From positions 191,904,979 through 191,968,978 of the forward strand of contig OZ005656.1 in assembly GCA_963930645.1 (NCBI GenBank): 64,000 nucleotides of DNA, in the 5' to 3' direction. The notes under the pieces were generated by a model. The model ran no database searches and had not been told where the DNA came from. It saw nothing but the letters and a program-made list of their open reading frames with translations. A program made the translations under genes and the position numbers. Below are positions 33,255-43,379 of this stretch, in pieces. This DNA is from Salticus scenicus. Lineage: Eukaryota > Arthropoda > Arachnida > Araneae > Salticidae. Positions within the stretch are counted from its first letter, which is position 1. Every line of letters starts with the position of its first letter.

Positions 33255-34045
33255 GTTTCGTCGTTTTATCTTTATTAGTTTTTTAGATATTATAATCAGA
33301 AGATTACAGAACTGCCTAGTTTTTAAACTTTTAAATCAGAATTTACACCAGTATTTTTAAATGGAAAATGTTATATTTTCTCTGTCCCAAATTAGTTGCC
33401 ACATTTCATGTAGGCGGAGTCATAAATAATTTTTGATTCAGTTTAGTAGGTCAACAGCAGTAAAATTATACTGCCTACGCCCGAAATTAATTACTACGTT
33501 TGACTACTTTTGTACTGATTATTAATACTGATGATTTTCTGGTTTTGATTGAACATTTTTCAGGGTGCTATCTGCTGTGCTATTAAATCAATGAACAACA
33601 TTTACTTACTAAACATTCTTTTTTTAAATCAGAATCGTTTGATCTTTATTAGTTTCCTAGATATTATAATCAGAAGATTACAGAGCTACCTAGTTTTTAA
33701 ACTTTCAAATCAGAATTAACACCAGTATTTTTAAATGGAAAATGTAATTCTCTTTCTGTCCCAAATTATTTGCTGCTTTTAGGTCGAAAATGTTGTCCCA
33801 AATTAGTTGCCACATTTCATGTAGGCGGAGTCATAAATAACTTCTGATTCAGTTTAGTAGGTCAACACCAGAAAAATTATACTCCCTCTGTCCGAAATTA
33901 ATTACTACATCTGAATACTTTTATACTGATTATTAATACTGATGATTTTATCTTTTTGAAGGAACATTTAATAGGGTGCTATCTGCTATGCTATTAAATC
34001 AATGAACAACATTTACTTACTAAACATTCTTTCTTCAAATCAGTT
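33255..34045. repeat. Tandem duplication spanning a mariner end
   Basis: Two direct units of about 380-400 bp (33255-33640 and 33641-34045). Each contains 'gatattataatcagaagatt', 'gttgccacatttcatgtagg', the mariner end sequence near GAAATTAATTACTAC, and 'aacatttacttactaaacat'. The second unit includes the true left end of the Lemi-like element, so the duplication happened after that insertion or by template switching. Confidence 0.8.
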
Positions 34046-35053
34046 TAAAAAATTTACTTCGAAAAATTTGTCCCAAAATAATTGCTACATTTGTGGAATG
34101 TTTAAAAAAAAAAAAAAAAAAAAAGAATGAAAATACCAAGTAATGATAATTTAATCGCAAATAAAACATTTTAAGTGATGTTTAAGGAATTTCTTGCACA
34201 TAATATCGCTGCGGGATTATATTTCAGGTTTCGCGGAAGAAGATTTTGGCGACGAAGTTTTTCCTTATTGAGACGGGTTATTTTATACGAGTTGCCTCCG
34301 CCTGACATCATAATGTTTTCCATACATGTTTGTAAAGTTAAAAATACATTGTCAAGCTTTTCTACTTCTAGATTTTGAAAAGCGGCTTCAACAGCATCAA
34401 TTAAGCTGTCAATATTCTTTGTAGGCATCTGATGTTGTAATGACTGTATTGCGTTAAAAAAAAAAAAAAAAAAAAAAACCTGGGATCAAGTACATTTAAA
34501 TCTGGAGGTTGACATTGTAGTTGAAAATTCCATCCTTATTTTACGCATTATTCTGTGATATTAAGATCATCCACTGCCAAATGAGGCTTGGCATTATCCT
34601 GTTGTATATATATAGGACTCGATTTTTGATTAGTTGGAAAATTTTTCACGTACAGCCGGCAAAATTTTTTCTATAATCATTTTTCGGATTTTTTCTTTGT
34701 TAATAATTTTTACAACTTTTGTCACAGCAGTTCCTTTCACACGATTTTTTGAGCTTCTTTTTGCATTTTCTGAATAAACAGAAAACGACATTCTAGTTTT
34801 TCCATCAAACATTTCATTTCTATTCGAGTCCTATCTTCGCCTTGTCACCGATGCAATAAACATAAACATTACTTTGGTAATAAACCTTTTGCTTTTGCAA
34901 TGCCTCAAAGGTTCAGTTTCATCTAGGGTGATGTAAAACGAATTACTGGTTTTCGTAGAATAAAACCACTTTTCATCGATATGAATACGATCAAAACATT
35001 TTCGAAAAGCATCTATTAATTTGAACATGCTGTAAAAAAAATCGAATTCTATC

Positions 35054-35088
<35 letters not shown>

Positions 35089-35846
35089 TTGTTAGACTTG
35101 GCTTAATGGTGGATGATATACGCTTCAAAACTTTTCCCTCCTTGACAATCCTGTACAATGTTGATTTAGGAATACTAACAGCACTTGATAAACTCCGCAG
35201 TGATTGTCTTCGTTTTATTGGGATATCTTTGATTTTGCTCAGTTGCTGAGAAAAATCTTTTATCTTTTTTTTTCCCCGTTCGCATTTACTAATTTTTTGT
35301 GAACTTACATTGTAAATTTCATCATCATTTATTTTTGACATCTTTGCCAGCTTCCACAAACGGGATATTGTACTACGATGAACATTAAATTCAATCGCTG
35401 CAGCATTTATAGCACCATGGCTCAGTTTATCAGTTTTAAAATTTTGCAGCAAAAATTGCAATACAGTGTTACGCTCTGTATTATTAATTTTCTTCTTTTG
35501 AATATTTCCTAAAATATAATTCATAATTACAATTATCATCACTTTTTTATTAGGTCGAGTGACATTACTTCACATTTGAGTAAACATTGCTTCTAAAACC
35601 TAGTATGTCGTGATATATTCATTGTAGTGTTATAATTTTACTGGTTTTCGATCTACTAAACTGCTTCGGAGGTTGTTTATGACTCCGCCTACTTGAAATG
35701 TAGCAAGTAATTTCGTACTGATTTAAAAGGAAGGAGGGAATGCTTTGTAAATAATTGTTGTTGACTGATAGCATAGCACCCTGAAATCTCTGAAAAATGT
35801 TCAAACAAAATTATAAAATCACCAGTATCAGTTGCGACGGAGGGAG
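33882..35846 (-). mobile_element. Plant-mariner-type (Lemi-like, DD39D) transposon relic
   Basis: Terminal inverted repeats CTCCCTCTGTCCGAAATTAA (left) and CTCCCTCCGTCGCAACTGAT (right, inverted), both flanked by TA. Inner sequence of the two ends is also similar for about 150 bp. The CTCCCTCCGTCC terminus is the classic end of plant mariner-like and Stowaway elements. The minus strand encodes a four-piece transposase pseudogene. 1,965 bp. Confidence 0.85.
34171..35542 (-). pseudogene. DD39D mariner transposase pseudogene
   Basis: Cut-and-paste transposase. On the minus strand from 35542: two helix-turn-helix regions (AAIEFNVHRSTISRLWK and LSSAVSIPKSTLYRIV). A poly-A expansion (35057-35087 on the plus strand is T) breaks the frame. 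IHIDEKWFYSTKTSN (first Asp) and KSKRFITKVMFMF follow, then a TAG near 34830, FDGKTRMSFSV, RSSKNRVKGT, and after a frameshift YIQQDNAKPH (second Asp, 34575-34612) and QPPDLNVLD (third Asp, 34489-34524). Spacing between the last two is 36 residues and lacks an Asn-Ser-Pro triplet normally present, so the parent was DD39D. The C-terminus has FLTLQTCMENIM. At least four lesions; not functional. Confidence 0.85.
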
Positions 35847-36104
35847 TATATATTATCGACGACTGATATTACCGAAAACAGCTATAAAATATTTCCGGTT
35901 TGAAGTCTCCCACCAAAAACGGTAGACTTGGCATCTACGAGATTACCTACACATACGCACACATACACGCTAGTCAATTTCCAAAAATTATTTTTTTAGA
36001 CTCAGAAGACCATAAAACATGGAAATCAGGTGAAAACTCGATACTGAAATTTTTTACCGCATGCAATACTTCCTTTACCAACGGTATTCGGGTAATGGAA
36101 GTAA

Positions 36105-37119
36105 AAACATAATGTTTGCGAGAATTCTTGTTTAAAATAAAGCAAAACAAAACAAGAGTACTGTTTTAATTCATGTAAAGTCTTTTAGAAATACTACTTT
36201 TTATATCAAGTTATGAAAATATTAAATATATTTATAAAATATTAAATATCGAATCAATAATAACATCAATTGTATATTAAAATTGCTTTTTTTTTATACT
36301 TCCTGTAAAATATCCGGAAATGCAAAAACATTCATATATGTATAGTGAAATGTTAGTGTAATAAAAATGTATGCAAAAATGAATCATTCAATGTAAAGAC
36401 ACTATTTTATCACTGATGCAAGTCAACAAATAATTTTTAAAACTCAATTAAGTTTATTAAAAAAAAAAAATAATAATAATAATAATAAATAAAATAATGA
36501 AAGAAACCGATGCCTATTTTTGTTTTCTAAGTAGCAGATATAAAATTGTGTACAAAACAGAATTTAATTTAGTCAAAATTTAATTCGTCAAAACTTTATT
36601 GATAACAATTTACATCAAAGTCAACCCAAATATAAAGTTTTGTGTCATTTTCTGCACTGAAAAGAATATCTGCGAATGGCATCTAAAAAATAAATTATAA
36701 CAAGAAAATAAATTGTGTGCGATGTGTGAGTTAGTAAAAATAGTTCCATGTCATAATTATAAATTTTTGTTCCCTTTGTTTGCGACTTCTAGTCACCCCT
36801 GCTAAAATTTTAGAGCTTTTTTCTATATCGTTGTCAAACTTATTTTAAAATATCTGAAAATAAATGAGAACACAAGATGTGGGTTTTAGTAACTATAGTT
36901 CTAGTTTAAGAATCAGTTCTAGAACTTAAGCGAGAATTTCTCCAATTCAAAGAATAATGCATTGTTTCACTATCTAGAAAAACATAGACTAGAAATTCTC
37001 GGTCATTTCGTCTTATTCAGTTTGTTTATGTACCTTCTACACATACCCCAGAAATAAATATTTTTAGTTTAGGGATTCAGAAAATGACTACTTATTCATT
37101 CTAGATGAAAAGCGGTATG
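36105..37119. other. AT-rich spacer, no gene seen
   Basis: Nothing recognised beyond an (ATA)n tract near 36470-36490. Confidence 0.6.
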
Positions 37120-37315
37120 TATTTTTTTTTTTTTTTTTCAGTGGAAAATACAGCGCCGCATCCACAAAATTTTATTAATACAGAGATACATGAATATATT
37201 TTTTGAATGGTCACAAAGTATTTTAGACTTCTCAAATCGTGTAAATACAAATGAAGTAGTTTTCGAAATCGAAAATGTTTATGAATACGCCCATTTTAAT
37301 GTCTGTCCGTTGTAT
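37120..37315 (+). repeat. Family D-like 3' fragment
   Basis: 'cttctcaaatcgtgtaaata' and 'ttttcgaaatcgaaaatgtt' match the 3' body of the hairpin-ended repeats. Ends not identifiable. Confidence 0.4.
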
Positions 37316-37675
37316 GATCACGTAGGCAAAGTTTAAACAATGTAACGAGTACGTCCAAATTGGAAAATGTTAATAATCCATGCGAAATACATGATTTTTC
37401 GTTGTTGTTTTTACCTCTTCACTAAGTTAATTATTTTTATTTTTTTTCTTGATAGAAAACATATCAAACATATCAAATAATATAACACATTATACTTACA
37501 AAAAAAAAAAAAAAAAAAAAAAAATGTCAATTTAAAAGGAATATTTAAATTTAAAAATAAATTAAGCTAAAGACAATTCTAAATTTTTACACTTGTCATG
37601 TCTGTCACGCTAGTACATAGTTTATATATATATATTTTATTAAAATTTTAGAATGTTTTTGTTAACCCTTATCGC

Positions 37676-38153
37676 TCGTATGTCCCTTCTGAGGGGACAT
37701 TAAAAAATCGAGCCACGCCTTAAGGTGTTCCTCTGCAAATGAAATGTTATTTTTCTGAAACGTGTAACTATAGGCTACCTTTCGGCTACCAGAAAATTTT
37801 AACAGAAAGATTTATTTTATTTAATGATGAAGTAAAATAAAACAAATTATTACCGTAATTTCTGGTAGATAACCTGCAGGTAAGATGCGTCATTTGTGTC
37901 ATTTCTCCTCCAGAAATTTTATTTAATAGAGAAATCTATACATTTTCGAAGGAAGCGCTCGTACAAATATAAATTTATTTATCAATTGAAATTTCTGGTG
38001 CAAAACTGGATTATATAACCTGCGTGGTATCTACCTGAAATTACGGTACAATTTTTCGGTAGCCAAAAGGTAGTAAGTTGGAAGCTATACGTGTGACGTT
38101 TTAAAGAAACGCCAAAAGGCGTGTCTTACGGAAAATATGCCGAGCGCAAAGGG
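37676..38153. mobile_element. TTAA foldback element, piggyBac-like
   Basis: Flanked by TTAA (37672-37675, 38154-38157). The ends are CCCTTATCGCTCGTATGTCC and, inverted, CCCTTTGCGCTCGGCATATT. The arms continue with CACGCCTTAAGGTGT/CACGCCTTTTGGCGT and 'ggctacctttcggctacc', imperfectly paired for about 150 bp. 478 bp, no ORF. Confidence 0.8.
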
Positions 38154-38157
38154 TTAA

Positions 38158-38940
38158 ATTACCTCTCAGGTGAAAGCATTGTTTGTGTAAATTAAAATTT
38201 AGAGAAATGAGTGATAAAGATGAGTCATTGAAGTCATATTTGTCTTTTGTCATGTCTGGTCACACTACATTTTTACCTTATTAAGTGTAAATTATTTTTC
38301 TTTATTTAAAAGTTGTGTATTATTTATAAGCAATACATACGTATGTATCGGCACACCAAAATTCGTTAAAATAAATTAATATTTAGTATTTAAAATTGGA
38401 CAAGAAAGCTGTCTGATATTTCGTCCATCACAAAGGAAATTAACAATTTACTGTTTTTGCTTGATGAAGGGTCATGTTTAATTATTTTCACCCGAAACAA
38501 TTTTCACTTCTTTTTTTCAATTGATGGTGTTTGCTTACAACATTCATTTAGTGAACTGCAGTTACTTTTTAAAATAAAGATATTTAATTTTTCAAAACAT
38601 TAAGCTTTGCTTAAAGTACCGATCGGAAACTGTTTTTTAAACAGTGTAATGTCAGTTTTGATTTTCGTATTCATCATAGGGCCCGATTAACTTCATGTGA
38701 GTCCCGGGGCACGTATACTTTCTTGAACCTCCGCCACTCCCCTTCTCACAATTGAATAAAATTTTCTGTTACGATATTTATCTATTAAAAGTAGAATTTG
38801 TTGGATCAAGTACATAAGAAATGGGTTTTAGGAGGGGCCTCTGTTACTCAGGGTCCGGGACATGTGCTCAGTGTTCCCCTGCGATAACCAGTCTCTAGTG
38901 TTCATTTGTATTCTTTTTTATCTGCTACCAACATTAATAA
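38158..38940. other. Mostly unassigned
   Basis: A patch at 38675-38905 (TAGGGCCCGATTAACTTC ... CCCCTGCGATAACC) faintly resembles hAT-type ends such as those at 23896. I could not confirm boundaries or a target duplication. Confidence 0.4.
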
Positions 38941-38947
38941 CGTAAAC

Positions 38948-38985
38948 CAATATTACTTTCTTTTATGCACATAAGAAGAAAGTAC
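38948..38985 (+). repeat. Isolated terminal hairpin of the family D type
   Basis: TATTACTTTCTTTTATGCAC followed by ATAAGAAGAAAGTA forms the family 3' hairpin. The long-TIR element at 38987 begins immediately after it. Confidence 0.5.
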
Positions 38986-38986
38986 A

Positions 38987-39958
38987 GGGCAATTATAATT
39001 AAAATTGCGGTTTCAGAAGGCTATAATTTAAAAACTATCGGTCATAATGACTTAATATTTTACCTGAACAATCGTGAAACAATGAAATTTTGTTTAACGA
39101 AGGAAAAAAAATAGCTACAATATGTGCCAATAGATGACGCTGCTAGGCTTCACATTGCTGTTGTGGAGGTATGCAAATTACTAAAACATGACGTGCGCAC
39201 CGACTTGAAACTGTGCGATTTCTGGCTTTGAGAATACCTGCAGAATGTTGTTTAGAGCGGACGGATTGTGAATCTGGCCGACTTGTAGGCTATAGTGACC
39301 TTATTAGAGTACCTTCATAATATATTAGCATTAATAACTGTTACAATTACCCAATTACAGAGGTGTAGTTTATGCTAAATGAATGAAGACTTAAACGGTA
39401 ATAATTATGATAAATAATTTCTGTTCTACAATTTTTCAAAAAAAAAAAAAAAAAAAACTATCTCAAAATATGGACTGTCCTCGAAATTCGAGGACATATG
39501 GTCACTATATTGTAGGCAAGCATTAAGCACCACATTCATAGCATCAGTGCAAATACCTTGCGATCTATTGTGGAACATGCCGTTTCGCGCTTCCAACGAG
39601 TTGTGTAACAAGGCGGAGGGTATGACGAACAACTTATGCGTTAATCATCCGTAAGATGTTTGTTTCATGAAGCTCTTCTTTTCCTCTTGTCACTATCACT
39701 GTTTTCGCTGTAAACATGCAATCTTGACACACATTTTTCGTAAATCCTTGGAGTCTCCTATTTTCTTTCGGCTAACAACATTCCTGTGTATAACGAATCC
39801 ATTTAGCCCTTACAGCGTCATCTATCGGCACATTTTGGAACTATTTTTTTCCTTCTTCAAATGAAATTCCTTTGCCTCACGATTATTCTGGCAAAATATC
39901 AAGTCATTCTGACTGGTAGTTTTAATGTTTTGAAATCACAATTTTAATTATAATTACC
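38987..39958. mobile_element. Long-TIR DNA element, ~170-bp inverted repeats
   Basis: The left arm GGGCAATTATAATTAAAATT ... GTGCCAATAGATGACGCTGC is repeated inverted at 39795-39958 (GGTAATTATAATTAAAATTG at the outer end). The 630-bp interior contains a second, shorter inverted pair around GGTCACTATATTGTAGGC. No credible transposase: the 68- and 65-codon ORFs inside show no family resemblance. Superfamily unknown; no target duplication identified. Confidence 0.7.
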
Positions 39959-40188
39959 TTATATTTGGTTCGGGAATATGTTCGGCATCTGGATTTTAAT
40001 GGATTTACACATTCTGAGACGTCGACAAAACGACTTGATTATTTTTTAGAAAGTTTGTCTGTTTGTGGTTACCAAAATTTTGTGACGATGAAACTTTATT
40101 TTTGGTTGGACGGACACTTAAATTGAAGCTAATTAGATTTTGAGATATAACTCAAAGAAGGCATTATGCTACAATTTCTTCAATTTAA

Positions 40189-40329
40189 GGGCCCTCTTCA
40201 CTCACCGCCGCCGGAAGCCGCAGCTAATGTTATTCTATGGGAAATTTTTCTTTACAAATAACTTATTAACTAATACGTATTTTAAAATTCTGTTTTCATA
40301 TTCTGAAAATTCCCAACTGTTAAATTGAC

Positions 40330-40369
<40 letters not shown>

Positions 40370-40612
40370 AAGCTGCAAAATACAAATTTCAATATGTGAA
40401 TTTTTTTCGCTCTGCAATTTCAAAATAAAATATTAAAAATTAAAAAAAAAATACATTTTTAAAAGAGGTCCACCAATTTAACAGTTGGGAATTTTCTGAA
40501 TGTGAAAACAGAATTTAAAAATATGTATTAGTTAATAAGTTATTTGTAAAGAAAATTTCCCCATAGAATAACATTGGCTCGGGCTTCCGGCAACAGTAAG
40601 TGAAGAGGGCCG
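40189..40612. mobile_element. TTAA MITE with ~145-bp TIRs
   Basis: Flanked by TTAA (40185-40188, 40613-40616). The ends are GGGCCCTCTTCACTCACCG and, inverted, CGGCCCTCTTCACTTACTG; the arms extend through AACTTATTAACTAATACGTA and CCCAACTGTTAAATTG. The centre has a 38-nt T run. 424 bp. The poly-Lys ORF across the centre is not a gene. Confidence 0.85.
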
Positions 40613-40810
40613 TTAACCCTATACAGCATACGATGCAAATTTTAAATTATTTTGACAATAAAGGTAACATTTGTGACATCTACAGTTAAATACCTGAATT
40701 ATGTAGTTGATTTGTATGTGTGGTTACTCTCAAATGTCGATAAGTGTCTATACTAGTAATTCGTAGAGGTGGAGGAAAATTAAAGTGGTTGATCCACATG
40801 TGAACCATGT

Positions 40811-41045
40811 GCTTTGTTAAGGAAGACTACATCTCGGCTTCTGCTGTCCAATAGTTCACAAAACAACATGATATATATGAAGGCCATAATGTTTAAAATT
40901 TCATTAATTCAATTTAGGTGCATACCGGCTTTGTTAAAGGAAGACTATATCTCGGCTTCTGTTGTCCAATAGTTCACAAAGCAACGTGATATATATGAGG
41001 GCCATAATTTCAAAAATACTATTAATTCAATTTAGGTGCATATCG
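40811..41045. repeat. Tandem duplication, 117-bp period
   Basis: Two units starting GCTTTGTTAA at 40811 and 40928. Shared blocks include 'atctcggcttctg.tgtccaa' and 'ttaattcaatttaggtgcat'. They differ at about ten positions, so the duplication is not very recent. They lie in the body of a minus-strand family D repeat. Confidence 0.85.
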
Positions 41046-41402
41046 AACGACAGGTGGTGCTGGTATGCAGCAATATTTCCCATTTACGAAAAGACTATAT
41101 CTCAGCTTCTAAAATATATAAATGCACTAAACATGATATGTCAGATAATATTATAAACAACTATGCTAATTTAATTTGGGGTTTTATCCTTTGCAAGTTG
41201 CAGTGCTGTAATTTGCTTTCTAAAAATTTTCAAATGATTATATTGCTGAACCTACTGATAGAAATTGCATCTTACTGCTTATGTAAAATCTATATTGCAG
41301 TAAGCTGTGTTGAATAAATTGTGGCGTACATTATCTGGTAGGTGGCGTTGTTTGTTAAATGACATAGAAGAAAGTTTTGTGATAGCCACAGCATACTGGT
41401 TT
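41046..41402 (-). repeat. Family D hairpin-ended repeat, 5' part, minus strand
   Basis: The right edge read on the minus strand is ACCAGTATGCTGTGGCTATC followed by ACAAAACTTTCTTCTATGTC, the family D start. The body runs left into the tandem duplication (40811-41045). The 3' hairpin was not found. Confidence 0.55.
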
Positions 41403-41489
41403 TTTATATGAAAAATACAATGTGAAAAATACAAATCATGTATTAAAATATGTATTGTATGTATTAAATAATCATTAAAAAAAAAAAAA

Positions 41490-41490
<1 letters not shown>

Positions 41491-41520
<30 letters not shown>

Positions 41521-41706
41521 GTCGTGTCCATGACGTAGTCGAATTAGATCAAACCGTGGATCTTTATAACTGCATCTGCGATTTGTTGGATGTTGTCGTC
41601 ATATAGGTCTATCAGTGACGGCAATACACCAATTTCTCTCAAGTTCGCACTTATTGCCGGACACTCAAAGATATGGCAAGGTGTAAGCTGTGTATCTGGG
41701 CAATTG
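41491..41706 (-). pseudogene. 5'-truncated LINE 3' end with poly-A
   Basis: On the minus strand an open frame ends a non-LTR reverse transcriptase: CPDTQLTPCHIFECPA, a cysteine/histidine motif typical of the C-terminus of several LINE clades, then NLREIGVLPSLIDLYDD and a stop near 41550. About 35 bp of 3' UTR is followed by a poly-A tail (T run at 41491-41520 on the plus strand). This is the form expected of a 5'-truncated LINE copy. The clade is not determinable from 50 residues. Confidence 0.75.
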
Positions 41707-42849
41707 TTACTGGGCAATTGTTTTCATTAACAAAAGTATATTTTATAATTATTATTATTGCTATTTAGTTTATATTTTATTTTAAATAGAAGCCTTGGAA
41801 ATAACCTCATTTTTATAAAGTTAAATATTTTTATTTTATTTCTTTATAGCATTACGTAACATCATAAAAAATACGTGTGGTAATTTAACAATGAATTCAC
41901 AGCTTTTTTTAATGCTACAAAAAATACGTTTCTATTAGAATTGTTTTTTTTTTTTTTTTTTTTTTTTTTTATTTATACGAAGGTTTAGAATTTGAATTTT
42001 TTTAAAAACAATTTTCGTTATTCACTTATCAGAAAAAAAAAAAAAAAAAACTCCTGTATCCACAAGGGAATTTGAAATACAATGGTAATTATGGTATAGC
42101 TTAAGGAATAATTTAAATGCGAAAAGGTAATGTATTTAGTTGAAAGTTATTTTAAATATTTTCTCTTTAAATTAAGTCTTATTCTTAACGGAAAAAAGAG
42201 TAATAATTTGAAAAGAAATTCGCATTCTATAAAATAACTTGTGTACACATTTTCATTTTTATGTAGTATTTTCATCTACAACGCAATAAATAGTATGTTT
42301 TCTTTTTGGTTAAAAAAAGAAAAATCTAAACTAAAATTTTTATTTTTAAAACTTTTTGTTTCACTTTCATTTTAATATGCTTAAAAGAAAAAAAAAAAAA
42401 AAAAAAAAAAAAGAATGAAAGAAAGAAAAAGAATATTTTTATAAACAATATTTTGACGCTGTTTTGTAATGTTAAAGATAAAGTGTTTGGTTAAAATTTA
42501 TATGCATTATCAAAGATTTATCTCATTAGAATAATATAGTTCGTTCTTCATAACATAAAATATAATCTAGAAGAGTTTTATTTTCCTTCAGGAAATAACA
42601 TCAATTAATTCTACCCATGTAATATCTCACTACCAAAGAGATTACAAAATAAGCGCTACACTAAACAACTTCTAATAAAACTAATGAAAGATCTTTGGAT
42701 ACACCCTATTGCTAAAAATTTTCGTCTACATACAACATCGCTAATTGCCTGTAGCTGTTGGGCTGAAAAGCAACTCGGCGAAGGATTGCGAGTAATCAAA
42801 ATGAAATATTTAGCGAAAAGCAATAATTTCAAAACGAGAGCATGTGTTA
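41707..42849. other. AT-rich spacer, no gene seen
   Basis: Long T/A runs at 41943-41970, 42032-42050 and 42388-42412. No repeat partner or credible ORF. Confidence 0.6.
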
Positions 42850-43061
42850 CATGCTTGCCAACCATCTCATTATGAAGCGTAGTACTTTTTGTTACCGCCT
42901 TTTTTTGTACACCAGTAATTTTTTAGAGTAATTTCATTCTTATTTAATCGTAACACTATTTGGAGAGAATTGCTCTAAATATAAAGTGGTGTGGGAAAAT
43001 GGGCGTATTTTCAAGGGGCGTTAACAAGTCTACGCTTATTAATGAGATGGTTTGCAGCCCT
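42850..43061. mobile_element. Palindromic MITE, CATGCTTGCCAACC type
   Basis: The ends are CATGCTTGCCAACCATCTCA and, inverted, AGGGCTGCAAACCATCTCAT. The core ACCGCCTTTTTTTGTACACC / AGTGGTGTGGGAAAATGGGC and TTAGAGTAATT / GAATTGCTCTAAA is shared with 45615-45827 and 62380-62633. Flanking 6-bp repeat GTGTTA (42844-42849, 43062-43067). Confidence 0.85.
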
Positions 43062-43142
43062 GTGTTATCTTATGCAATCAAATTAGTCTAATTACCATTA
43101 GTGTACATATATTTTGAAAATATTTTCAGTATGAAATAAATA

Positions 43143-43369
43143 CAGGGGTCGTACTCTCCGCCCTTTTTTCAAGACACTCTCGTAAATAAGAAATTTTAAA
43201 ATTTATTGCTACCACTATTTTTATAAAATAATCTCTACCATCTATAATCATGGCACATTACTGTAAATATACTTGATGTATTACTGCATGAAATTAGTGG
43301 TGGCAAAAAAGGTGAAAATTTCTTAACTTTGAGAGTATCCTGAAAAAAGGGCGGAGAGTACGACCTCTG
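43143..43369. mobile_element. Palindromic MITE, CAGGGGTCGTACTC type, 6-bp TSD
   Basis: The ends are CAGGGGTCGTACTCTCCGCC and, inverted, CAGAGGTCGTACTCTCCGCC, with CCCTTTTTTCA next. Flanked by a perfect TAAATA repeat (43137-43142, 43370-43375). 227 bp, no ORF. The interior differs from the CACACCA-core MITEs, but the CAG ends, the CGCCCTTTTTTC block and the 6-bp duplication agree. Confidence 0.88.
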
Positions 43370-43379
43370 TAAATATGAT

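Larger units (their letters stand above)
32286..36104 (+). repeat. Hairpin-ended repeat, family B, copy 3, heavily interrupted
   Basis: The 5' end (TTTGGTATATAACAACTATA, then CGACTTCCATTACCC) is at 32287-32322. The 3' hairpin (CAATACTTCCTTTACCAACG ... GGGTAATGGAAGTA) is at 36065-36102. In between are a MITE (32328-32496), the family body (32497-33290), a tandem duplication and a Lemi-like element (to 35846), then the family 3' part (35870-36104) with 'ggaaatcaggtgaaaactcg'. The nesting order follows from this split. Confidence 0.65.

Noticed and set aside
38675..38905. hAT-like element resembling 23896-24424
   Set aside because: Only short GC-rich similarity (GGGCCCGA); no inverted end or 8-bp duplication found.
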